A stretch of DNA of 19,505 bases from contig JAEWRL010000027.1 in assembly GCA_023398955.1 (NCBI GenBank), positions 1 through 19,505 of the forward strand. Direction: 5' to 3'. The notes under the pieces were generated by a model that was not told where the DNA came from, did no database searches, and was given only the letters and a program-made list of their open reading frames with translations. This document shows, in pieces, positions 1-7,059 of the stretch. A program made the translations under genes and the position numbers. The first letter of the stretch is position 1; each line of letters begins with the position of its first letter. Origin of the DNA: Pseudomonadota bacterium (GTDB lineage: Bacteria > Myxococcota_A > Polyangia > Polyangiales > Polyangiaceae).

Positions 1-84
1 GACCCCACCACAACCGAATATCGTCCGTGGGGGAAAGGGGGAGGTCTATCCACGGGGCCGATCAACCCACGATAGTGGCCCCCC

Positions 85-309
85 ATGCGCTCGAAAACCC
101 CAACTCCGCCCATCCAAACCTTTCATGGAGGGAGCGCGCGAAATCTAGGTTCATATCTCGATGCTGTTGACGCACGCCGTGTCACCACGAACCTGGTCCG
201 CCGCCTAGAGCGTCTTGGCTACGCGGTGACGATTGGAGCACGCACACCCGAGTGTCGTGCCGCCCCGGCCGAACTGCAAGGCGCAACCCAATTCTCATGG
301 CAGAACTAG
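85..309 (+). CDS. Small unrecognised ORF, possibly a transposase C-terminal remnant
   Basis: A 74-residue frame opening with ATG. I do not firmly recognise it. Residues about 25-50, with the pattern YLDAVDARRV then LVRRLERLGYAVTI, resemble the extreme C-terminus of some bacterial transposases, where a basic helix RRLERLGY is followed by a short beta strand. The last 20 residues, after the TI, look like random GC-rich translation. If the resemblance is real, this is a decayed tail of an insertion sequence whose body lies to the left of the window or has been lost. No Shine-Dalgarno sequence precedes the ATG. It may equally be non-coding. Confidence 0.25.
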   Translation: MRSKTPTPPIQTFHGGSARNLGSYLDAVDARRVTTNLVRRLERLGYAVTIGARTPECRAAPAELQGATQFSWQN

Positions 310-500
310 GAAAGCAACGTCGCCATTTCGAGCAGGCCGCCGAGAGTGCAGCCACGGAGTCGGGCGTCGGGCGTCGGGGACGTGGAGCTCGGGCCTCGAT
401 GTTAACCCGGATTCTCACAAAGACGGAAAGATTCCACGGCAAGGGGAGGAATGGGTCCCCCACCACCGAACGAATCTCCATGATAAACGAGTCGTTGTAT

Positions 501-514
501 GGAGCCACGGCTCC
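501..514. promoter_or_regulatory. Perfect inverted repeat upstream of the GH62 gene
   Basis: GGAGCC at 501-506 and GGCTCC at 509-514 are exact reverse complements separated by AC. The site is 31 nt before the proposed GH62 start, so it could be an operator or a small hairpin in the leader. In DNA this GC-rich such a short palindrome can arise by chance, so the call is weak. Confidence 0.2.
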
Positions 515-544
515 CAACCACCCAGTCATAGATGCTGCCAGGCC

Positions 545-2053
545 ATGCAAACGAATCGACACTCACTCTCCGCTGCTTCATTCATTCCGAGTGCGCTCCG
601 CGGGGCCCGCTCCTCCACGTTGCTCCTCGCGCTGCTCGTTGGTTGCGGCTCAGACGACGACAGCTCCGGCGGTTCGGGTGGCTCGACGGCGAACCCGGAT
701 GGCAGTGGCGGGGTGCTCAGCGGCGGGACTAGCAGCGGCGGCAGCTCCGTGGGCGGCACAGGTACGCTCACCGGTGGCAACTCGTCGGGTGGTGCAAGTA
801 GTGGCGGACAGCCCACGGGCGGCACGGCTGCTGGTGGTTCGGCTTCGGGGGGCGCGGTGGCCATGGGAGGCTCCGCAAGCGGGGGCACTCCAACGGGCGG
901 CAGCTGGGCAGGAGGCGCTGCGCCACAAAGCGGAGGACAATCGTCGGGTGGCGCTGCTGCTGGGGGCGGGCAGCCCACGGGCGGCACGGCTGCTGGTGGT
1001 TCGGCTTCCGGGGGCAACGGTGGAACGGGGACCGGAGGTTCAGCCGCGGGGGGAACCTCCATGGGCGGCGGCGCGGGCGAGGCTGGCGACGCGGGAGCTG
1101 CGGGCGAGGCAAGTGGCGGCGCCGGGGATGGCGGGACTGGCGGCGCGAGCGTGACCTGCCCGCTCCCGAGCACCTTCCAGTGGACCTCGACAGGTCCTTT
1201 GGCACAGCCGAAGAACACCGGCGCCAAGTCGCTCAAGGACTTCTCCGTCACCAAGTACGACGGTGATTACCTCGTCTACGGCACCACCGCCGACGGGAAC
1301 TGGAACGGGTTCGTTTCGACGTTCAGCAGCTTCGACCAGTGGGCAGACGCGGAGCAGCGCTACATTCCCGGCCTGGTAGCGCCGACGATCTTCTACTTTA
1401 CGCCGAAGGACACCTGGGTGCTCGCGTACCAGTGGGGCTTCAAGTACGCCACGTCCAGGACTCCCGACGATCCGAGCTCGTGGAGCGCCACCCAGCCACT
1501 GCTCAACGGCGATCCAACTGGAGGCCGCGGCACCGGACCGATAGACCAGACCGTCATCTGCGACGACTCGGACTGCTACCTCTTCTTCAACGACGACGCA
1601 GGGGGCGTCTATCGCGGGTCCATGCCCATTGGCCAGTTCCCAGGGGCGTTCAGCAACGTCACGCGGATCATGGACCAGCCCACGAGCGTCATCTTCGAAG
1701 GCGTCCAGGTGTACTCGATCAAAGGCAGCACCAAGTACCTGATGATCATCGAGAACAATGGGACGCGCTTCTTCCGCGCCTGGACTGCCGACAGCCTCGA
1801 CGGTGAGTGGACGCCGCTGCAGGGCGCCTCCTCGGAGCAACAGCCCTTCGCCGGCCGTAACAACGTCACGTGGCCTGGCGGGCAGTGGACGAACGATATC
1901 AGCCACGGCGACCTGGTGCGCGAGAATCCCAGCGAGAAGATGGAGATAGACCCCTGCAATCTGCAGATGATCTATCAGGGGCGTGATCCCAACCAGAGCC
2001 CAGCGTACATCGACCTGCCCTACCGGCCCGGTCTGCTGACCTTGGTCAGATAG
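545..2053 (+). CDS. GH62 alpha-L-arabinofuranosidase, surface lipoprotein with Gly/Ser spacer
   Basis: Predicted to release arabinofuranosyl side chains from arabinoxylan or arabinan at the cell surface. The 502-residue protein begins at the ATG at 545, which puts a short basic N-region and hydrophobic core directly before a lipobox (LVGC, Cys34). The frame is open further upstream, but that part is not protein-like. Residues about 41-202 are an almost pure Gly/Ser/Ala/Thr spacer. Residues about 205-502 match GH62 along their length: FQWTSTGPL at the domain start, LKDF (Asp232, expected general base), FYFTPKDTWVLAYQWG, GPIDQTVI (Asp334, expected pKa modulator), SMPIGQFPG, FEGVQVY (Glu385, expected general acid), WTNDISHGDLVR, and the ending LPYRPGLLTL. 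Full catalytic set present. The gene converges on a metallopeptidase lipoprotein of the same design. Family assignment is from remembered GH62 motifs; the substrate is inferred from the family. Confidence 0.93.
   Translation: MQTNRHSLSAASFIPSALRGARSSTLLLALLVGCGSDDDSSGGSGGSTANPDGSGGVLSGGTSSGGSSVGGTGTLTGGNSSGGASSGGQPTGGTAAGGSASGGAVAMGGSASGGTPTGGSWAGGAAPQSGGQSSGGAAAGGGQPTGGTAAGGSASGGNGGTGTGGSAAGGTSMGGGAGEAGDAGAAGEASGGAGDGGTGGASVTCPLPSTFQWTSTGPLAQPKNTGAKSLKDFSVTKYDGDYLVYGTTADGNWNGFVSTFSSFDQWADAEQRYIPGLVAPTIFYFTPKDTWVLAYQWGFKYATSRTPDDPSSWSATQPLLNGDPTGGRGTGPIDQTVICDDSDCYLFFNDDAGGVYRGSMPIGQFPGAFSNVTRIMDQPTSVIFEGVQVYSIKGSTKYLMIIENNGTRFFRAWTADSLDGEWTPLQGASSEQQPFAGRNNVTWPGGQWTNDISHGDLVRENPSEKMEIDPCNLQMIYQGRDPNQSPAYIDLPYRPGLLTLVR
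809..1008 (+). repeat. Duplicated 38-nt unit inside the GH62 spacer
   Basis: Positions 809-846 and 971-1008 are identical over 38 nt and encode the same Gly/Ala/Thr-rich stretch. The spacing is 162 nt, a multiple of three, so the reading frame is kept. Identity at synonymous positions points to a recent duplication or slippage event within the spacer, not to selection on the amino acids alone. Confidence 0.8.
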
Positions 2054-2079
2054 ACCGAGGGCTCACGCCCGGGCATGAC

Positions 2080-2141
2080 CGCGCTCGGCGCGAGGTCCCC
2101 ACCCAAACGGGCGCGCGCAGTCGTCGACGTGTTCGACAACT
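2080..2141. terminator. Possible bidirectional terminator between convergent genes
   Basis: Two hairpins lie in the 110-nt gap between the convergent stop codons. The first is CGCGC (2080-2084) pairing with GCGCG (2088-2092) around TCG. The second is a nine-base stem with one mismatch, AGTCGTCGA (2119-2127) against TCGACAACT (2133-2141), around a five-base loop. Neither has a T-tract, so intrinsic termination is uncertain, but the location is right. Confidence 0.3.
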
Positions 2142-2163
2142 GCGCTCACCTGTTCAGCAGCCA

Positions 2164-3699
2164 TTATTCGTAAGGGTATCGGAGCTCCCGCGCTTCGCGG
2201 AAGTAGCGACGGACCATCCACTGATCGCCGAGCGACGGGGAGCTCGCGCCAGAGCCCACGATCATGACCGACCCGCCCTCGGGGGTCGAGCCCGCCCACG
2301 AGTAGTAATCCGAAAACCCAAAGGCGTGGCCTATCTCATGCCACTCGACGAAGGTGTTTCCGGACTCGATGTCCCTCATGAAGTCGGTAACGCCCATGCG
2401 AATTCCCCAGTTCGAGCCATGAGCGGCAGCTCCCGCGGGACCGGTGTCGTTCAGCCAGAGGGAGTAGTCGAAGTGGTTCTCGGGACCCCCTGGACAGTCG
2501 GCGAAGACGTGGTCCCAGTTCTCCCGGAAGAAGAAGCCACAGCTATCGGGGCACTTGGGTTCACCGAGCGCCTGATCACTGCCGTCGGAGACCTCCGTGT
2601 AGACGGGCACGGTGCCATCGGACCACTGCAGCAAGCTCTCTTGTCCCGGTTTGACGGCCCAGCCCGCGATCCTCACGCTGACCCGTTCGTAGGGGAAGCA
2701 GGCATAAGGGTGGAGCAGGCCAAACCACGTGTTGAAGAGCGCCTCGAGCGCAGGGCCCCATGCGTCACGCATCTCGGGCGTGACGGGCGTCGTCGCGCCG
2801 TAACGCACGCAGACGTTTATCTCACCGCCACCCTTCATCGCCGCATCGAACAGCCAATTCGCGCTATTCGTGATGTTGTTCCTACCCTCCGCTCCCCAGC
2901 TCTCCTCGACCCAATCAGCCACGGCTGGCGGCGGTTCGGAGAGATCGCAAGGCCCAGAGCCTCCGCTCGACGCTCCCCCATCGCCCGCAGCCGCTCCAGC
3001 GCCTCCGTCGCCAACGTGCCCCGAGCCCGCGACGCCCAAGGCTCCCGCCTCGCCAGCGCTCGCCCCCACGGACGAGCCAGCACTCCCAGCGAGGGCCTCA
3101 CCGCCCTCACCGCCACTCCGCGCGCCGCCACTCGCCGAGTAACCACCGACGCTTGAATGACCTCCAGCTGGAGCACCTCCGCCGGGGACCACCCTGCCGC
3201 CTTCCCCCATCGCGTCCGAGCTGCCGCCGAGGGCCGACATGCCCCCACCAGGGCCCTCGGCGCCCCAGCCCAAGACGCTCCCGCCCATGGCCGATGTCCC
3301 GCCCCCGGCGCCAGGATCGCCCCCGACTGCCGACCTGGCACCTCCCGATCCAGAACCACTCCCCCCCAACGGTGCGGCTCCCATCCCCTCGACACTGGCA
3401 CCACCAGCCCCACCCACACTCCCGCCGCCACCTAGGGCAACACTGCCGCTGCCCCCGAGGAGGGACTCGTCACCCCCTGCGCCGCCCCCGCCGCAAGCAA
3501 GCGTGAGCGCCCCAGCGACGAGCAAGGAGGCGACGCCGCTCGGACACGAGACCACCCGGCGGGAACCTTCCGCAGCTGGGGGGCGCGCCCGACCTTGCTC
3601 CGTGCCTCCCCGCCATCTTCGCCTGCCAGAAACACTCTGGGCTCGTTGTTGCCCGGCTGAAAACATGAAAGGCGCCGACATTCCATCTCTCGCAGACAT
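2164..3699 (-). CDS. Secreted zinc metallopeptidase (HExxHxxGxxD), lipoprotein-like with Gly/Ala-rich spacer
   Basis: Probable extracellular zinc protease. The catalytic region (about 251-511, numbered from the 3699 start) carries HEIGHAFGFSD: His454 and His458 with catalytic Glu455, and Asp464 at the third-ligand position, as in the snapalysin-type HExxHxxGxxD variant of metzincins. SVMIVG with Met479 is a plausible Met-turn. Several Cys pairs suit an exported protein. Residues 70-250 are low-complexity Gly/Ser/Ala, mirroring the GH62 neighbour. A hydrophobic segment ends in LTLAC (Cys69), a slightly atypical lipobox with Thr at -3. The start is uncertain: ATG at 3699 or 3681, or GTG at 3555, which gives a shorter signal region and has GGAAGG about 10 nt upstream. 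The gene faces GH62 and is divergent from the VIT-VWA gene. I cannot name the peptidase family more exactly. Confidence 0.8.
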   Translation of the reverse strand: MSARDGMSAPFMFSAGQQRAQSVSGRRRWRGGTEQGRARPPAAEGSRRVVSCPSGVASLLVAGALTLACGGGGAGGDESLLGGSGSVALGGGGSVGGAGGASVEGMGAAPLGGSGSGSGGARSAVGGDPGAGGGTSAMGGSVLGWGAEGPGGGMSALGGSSDAMGEGGRVVPGGGAPAGGHSSVGGYSASGGARSGGEGGEALAGSAGSSVGASAGEAGALGVAGSGHVGDGGAGAAAGDGGASSGGSGPCDLSEPPPAVADWVEESWGAEGRNNITNSANWLFDAAMKGGGEINVCVRYGATTPVTPEMRDAWGPALEALFNTWFGLLHPYACFPYERVSVRIAGWAVKPGQESLLQWSDGTVPVYTEVSDGSDQALGEPKCPDSCGFFFRENWDHVFADCPGGPENHFDYSLWLNDTGPAGAAAHGSNWGIRMGVTDFMRDIESGNTFVEWHEIGHAFGFSDYYSWAGSTPEGGSVMIVGSGASSPSLGDQWMVRRYFREARELRYPYE

Positions 3700-4103
3700 C
3701 CTGGTCGACTACCAGCAAACAAGCCATTCGCCCATTCAGTGTTTGTCTCTGCAGCAAACGATCACGCGAGGAAGGGAGACGGGCACGCCTCGCAGGCGGA
3801 CCCCGCCCTGCATTCAGGCGGGACGTGGTGGACGACGAAAGCAAGGATCGGCAGGCACGCGACCTACCTCGTCAACGCTGGCACGACGCTCCACAGCAGC
3901 GAGCAGGACCACACGGGGACTCCCGCAGCGTGCGCCCCCGTGCGCGCGGGACAACACAGTGACCCCGCAGCGCACTCGGGTGTGACGGGAGAACCACACG
4001 CGGTCCCACGACGCCGCGGTTTCCCTAGGGAGGCAGCCATGGGGCGCGACGGCATACGCCGTGCAAGGCGGGCTGGTTCAACCAATTTGTCCGGAGGTAA
4101 TTT
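3700..4103. other. Divergent intergenic region, no gene seen
   Basis: About 400 nt between the start of the metallopeptidase gene and that of the VIT-VWA gene. Several frames are open but their translations are Arg/Pro/Thr-rich and resemble no protein, so I see no gene. An inverted repeat, CCCGCC at 3802-3807 and GGCGGG at 3817-3822, could form a hairpin. The last 30 nt before the VIT-VWA start are noticeably AT-richer than their surroundings. Promoters for both divergent genes should lie here, but no reliable box can be assigned. Confidence 0.5.
4093..4097 (+). promoter_or_regulatory. Strong Shine-Dalgarno fixing a GTG start
   Basis: GGAGG at 4093-4097 lies 6 nt before GTG at 4104. It decides the start of the VIT-VWA gene, because that start gives a clean Sec signal peptide and there is no in-frame ATG before the signal sequence. 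Confidence 0.8.
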
Positions 4104-6140
4104 GTGGGATTTATTAGAAATTTCTCGTCCGTACTCCTTTGTCTCGGAGCAACGGGGCTCGCTCCCTCTGCCAGCGCCGCCGGCACCCTGCAGGCGATGG
4201 GAACGACGACAACGCCCCCGGTGCTCGTCGATCATGTCGTCGACGTCGTGCTCAACAACGGCTTCGCTCGCACCGAGGTCACCCAACGCTTTCGGAACCC
4301 CGGCACAGAAGCCGTCGATGCCATCTACGAGTTTCCGGTGCCCAAGGCGGCTGCCCTCTCTGCGATGACCATTACCATCGGCGAACGGACGTTGAGGGGT
4401 GAGGTGCTCCCCAAGGCGGATGCCGCGGCCATCTACGAGGAGCGCGCCGCGTCCGGAGACCAAGCGGGGCTCGCTACCCAGAACGGCTACAAGACCTTCC
4501 AGTTCGACATCGCAAACATCCCAGCCGGCGGAGAAGCAACGATGAGCTTCGTCTACTACGAGGCCCTGGCCATCGAATCGGCCGTGGGGCGCTACCTCTA
4601 CCCCCTGGAGGACGGCGGCACCGAGGATGCCTCCGAGCGCTCCTTCTGGACGAGAGAAGAGACGATCACGGGAACCTTCACCTTCGACCTGGAGCTGAAG
4701 AGCGCCGTCGCCGTCGAAGAGCTACGACTCCCCGACCTCGCTGCCGACGTGGTGGAGCTCGGCCCGGGGCACTACACGGTACACGTGGAGGCGCAGCAGG
4801 CGACCCTGAACCAAGACATCGTCTTCTACTATCGCCTCCCCGATGACGAGCCTGGCCAGGTCGCGCTCATCCCCTACCGCCCAGCGAGCGGCGGTCCAGG
4901 CACGTTCTTGCTCCTCGTCACCCCGGGGACCGATCTGCGGCCGATCGAGTCGGGCCGCGACGTCGTCTACGTCCTGGACGTCTCCGGGAGCATGGACGGC
5001 AAGCTCGCCACCCTGCGTGATGCGGTCGGACAGGCGCTGGGCACGCTCACGCCACGAGACCGCTTCAGGTTGATCGCCTTCGACGACTTCGCGTGGGAGC
5101 TCACCTCCGGGTACTGCACCGCCGATGCGGAGGGGATCGCCGACGGTCGAGACCTCGTGGATGCGTTGACCATCGGCGGCTCGACGAACCTCTACGCGGG
5201 CCTCGAAGCAGCCTTGGCCAACATCGCGAGTGACAGGATCTCGGAGGTCATTCTCGTCACGGATGGGGTAACGAATACCGGCGTCGTCGAGCCCGTCGGC
5301 TTCGTCGAGCTCCTGCGGGAAAGCGACCTCCGCGTCTTCTCGTTCCTCCTGGGAAACAGCGCGAACTGGCCGCTGATGGAGATCATCACGGAGACGAGCG
5401 GCGGGTTCTACGCACCAATATCGAACAATGACGACATCCTGGGGCAGATTCTCCTGGCGGACGGTAAGCTCACTCACGAGAGCCTCCATGACTCTCGGCT
5501 CACTGTCTCAGGGTTGGAGGTACTCGACACCACCGACTTCGACTTCGGCAAGATATACCGGGGGCAGCAGCTCGTCGTCTTCGGACGCTACGATGACCCT
5601 GGAGCTGCAACCCTGAGCCTCGACGCGCGCCTCAGCGGTCGCGAGATCAGCTACTCTACCAGGCTGAACCTCCCCGAAAGCGATGACCGCAACCCCGAGC
5701 TGGAGCGACTCTGGGCCTTGGAGATGATCCACGCAGTCCAGAAACAAAGGCTCTTGGGGCTGATGGGCGAGGAGGAGGCGAGCGCCAAGATCGAGGCATT
5801 GGGCGTCGCCTACCAGCTGGTCACCGAGGAGACCTCGATGCTCGTCGTGGATGACGCCGTGTTCGACGAGCTCGGCATCGATCGAGACAACCTGGAGCGT
5901 ACGACCGTGGAGGCGAACGCCCAAGCCGTCAGGGCACGAGAAGAACCCACGGACTACGCCGTGGACAGCGGCTCTTTCGGTTCCTCGTCGCCAAGCTCGA
6001 GGGCCTCGAGCTCGAGCGGAAGCAGCGACGACGATGACGACTACGCCGCCGCCCTCGATCCATGGGCGCTCCTGCTGGGCTCTCTGGTGATCCCCGCGCT
6101 CTGGCGGAGGCCACGGCGTGGCAGGGCGTCCGCAGTATGA
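4104..6140 (+). CDS. Secreted VIT-VWA protein with C-terminal tripartite sorting-like tail
   Basis: A 678-residue exported protein from a GTG start. A Sec signal peptide ends near residue 25 (ASA-A). A vault/inter-alpha-trypsin (VIT) domain spans about 28-160, with typical segments such as VTQRFRNPGTEAVDAIYEFPVP and the LPKADAAAIYEE stretch. A von Willebrand A domain follows from about 286, with a complete metal-binding MIDAS set: DVSGS (Asp292, Ser294, Ser296), Thr361 and Asp387 in VTDG. It should therefore bind a divalent metal and a protein ligand outside the cytoplasm. The tail has a Ser-rich run, five Asp (642-646), a short hydrophobic stretch from Pro653 to Trp667 and an Arg cluster (RRPRRGR), the layout of protein-sorting tails cut by an intramembrane protease or sortase. 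The stop overlaps the rhombosortase-like gene start (ATGA), supporting a protease-target pair. Domain calls are firm; the sorting role is inferred. Confidence 0.92.
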   Translation: MGFIRNFSSVLLCLGATGLAPSASAAGTLQAMGTTTTPPVLVDHVVDVVLNNGFARTEVTQRFRNPGTEAVDAIYEFPVPKAAALSAMTITIGERTLRGEVLPKADAAAIYEERAASGDQAGLATQNGYKTFQFDIANIPAGGEATMSFVYYEALAIESAVGRYLYPLEDGGTEDASERSFWTREETITGTFTFDLELKSAVAVEELRLPDLAADVVELGPGHYTVHVEAQQATLNQDIVFYYRLPDDEPGQVALIPYRPASGGPGTFLLLVTPGTDLRPIESGRDVVYVLDVSGSMDGKLATLRDAVGQALGTLTPRDRFRLIAFDDFAWELTSGYCTADAEGIADGRDLVDALTIGGSTNLYAGLEAALANIASDRISEVILVTDGVTNTGVVEPVGFVELLRESDLRVFSFLLGNSANWPLMEIITETSGGFYAPISNNDDILGQILLADGKLTHESLHDSRLTVSGLEVLDTTDFDFGKIYRGQQLVVFGRYDDPGAATLSLDARLSGREISYSTRLNLPESDDRNPELERLWALEMIHAVQKQRLLGLMGEEEASAKIEALGVAYQLVTEETSMLVVDDAVFDELGIDRDNLERTTVEANAQAVRAREEPTDYAVDSGSFGSSSPSSRASSSSGSSDDDDDYAAALDPWALLLGSLVIPALWRRPRRGRASAV

Positions 6141-6811
6141 AGCGGAATCTCCCAGTCGTCGCGCTTGCCCTGACGGCCATTGCGTCGGGGCTGCGCGCCT
6201 GGCCCGGGGGTGGCGACCTGCTCGAGCTTGCTCCCGCGCCAATCCTTGCCGGGGAAGCCTGGCGGCTCGTCACAGGCCACTTCGTGCACTTCGGCACGGC
6301 CCACGCCGTGGGCGACATCCTCGGCTTCGCCCTGTGGGCGACGGTGTTGGAGGTCCGTTCGCGACGCACGCTCATCGTTTGCCTGGCGGTTTCCATCCCC
6401 CTCGTCTCGTCGTGGATCCTCGCCGCCCTGGATGAAGGAGAGAGCTGCAGAGGGCTCTCCGGCGTGGCAACGGCCCTCGCGGTGGTGCTCTTCGCCGAGG
6501 CCTCTGTCCTTGCTTGGCGGGCGCGCTCGAGGTGGCGCCTCGGCGCTGCTGGTCTCGCAGGGGCGTGCTTCGTCGGAAAGACGCTGTACGAGACCCTGGG
6601 AGGAACCGCCCTCTTGGCCCCCGATCTCGGAGAAGGGGTCGGACTCCTTGCGAGCGCCCACGCCGCAGGCATTCTCGCGGGTTCGGTGGCCTTCCATTGG
6701 CGCCGTCCGCCGCTCCCCGGCGAAGCACACGGGGAGGCGACGACCCTCCGAGCTTCGCGCCCCCAAGGAGCTCGAGGGCGTACGGGGGCGCGGCATCCGG
6801 CGGCGGGCTGA
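6137..6811 (+). CDS. rrtA: Rhombosortase-like rhomboid family intramembrane serine protease
   Basis: A 224-residue multi-pass membrane protein. The ATG at 6137 overlaps the preceding stop (ATGA), implying translational coupling. The rhomboid catalytic dyad is recognisable: Ser108 in CRGLSGV and His175 in ASAHAAG. The early WRLVTGHFVHF segment (42-52), followed by His56, matches the first conserved rhomboid block, although the usual Asn after that His is replaced (HAVGD). The compact size, WRLVTGH start and GLSG...AH spacing fit the rhombosortases that process GlyGly-CTERM proteins better than general rhomboids. The tail after about residue 190 is basic and disordered. Its neighbour encodes a VIT-VWA protein with a sorting-like C-terminus, the obvious substrate. 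The subfamily assignment is from remembered motifs; an ordinary rhomboid protease is the alternative. The symbol is used by analogy with rhombosortase A. Confidence 0.75.
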   Translation: MKRNLPVVALALTAIASGLRAWPGGGDLLELAPAPILAGEAWRLVTGHFVHFGTAHAVGDILGFALWATVLEVRSRRTLIVCLAVSIPLVSSWILAALDEGESCRGLSGVATALAVVLFAEASVLAWRARSRWRLGAAGLAGACFVGKTLYETLGGTALLAPDLGEGVGLLASAHAAGILAGSVAFHWRRPPLPGEAHGEATTLRASRPQGARGRTGARHPAAG

Positions 6812-7059
6812 CGCCGCTCCCGCGTTCCCGTGAGGCTCGAATCCGAAAACGCAACGAGCCCACCCCAGTACTTCCAACCGCCCGAATTCGCACGTCTTCT
6901 GGCGCTCCGAGCGCGGGGGCGGTGGCACGACCAGGCCGCGTGCCAGGAAATACCACTGGCGCGGCGTCGGTTCCGACACTAAACGGGCGCCCGAACCCAA
7001 CCAGCCCAGGTGCCTTGGAGCCTATCCTCCGGGGGAGCCTGGCGACCATTGGTACTGTC

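Larger units (their letters stand above)
1..544. other. Gene-poor stretch upstream of the GH62 gene
   Basis: No well-supported gene is visible here. The only open frame with any protein-like look is the short one at 85-309, listed separately. From about 310 to 544 there are only frames that run into the GH62 gene without sensible protein content. A short perfect inverted repeat lies at 501-514 just ahead of the GH62 start. The GH62 promoter must be in this stretch, but I cannot place a convincing -35/-10 pair. Confidence 0.5.

Noticed and set aside
660..1150. Repeated GGC/GGT-rich motifs that could suggest a CRISPR or minisatellite array
   Set aside because: The units are irregular, in frame and encode the GH62 stalk; there are no regular spacers and no palindromic repeats.
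526..1254. Minus-strand Pro-rich open frame opposite the GH62 spacer
   Set aside because: Pro/Ala-rich repeats are what the complement of a Gly/Ser/Ala-coding spacer gives. There is no signal peptide or globular part.
3239..3985. Plus-strand Pro-rich open frame opposite the metallopeptidase stalk
   Set aside because: The same mirror effect of a Gly/Ala-rich spacer on the other strand. It continues into intergenic DNA with no protein-like content.
6514..7059. In-frame N-terminal extension of about 180 codons on EF-G
   Set aside because: It overlaps the rhombosortase gene in another frame, is Arg/Pro/Ser-rich, and EF-G of this class begins only a few residues before the KLRNIGIS block.
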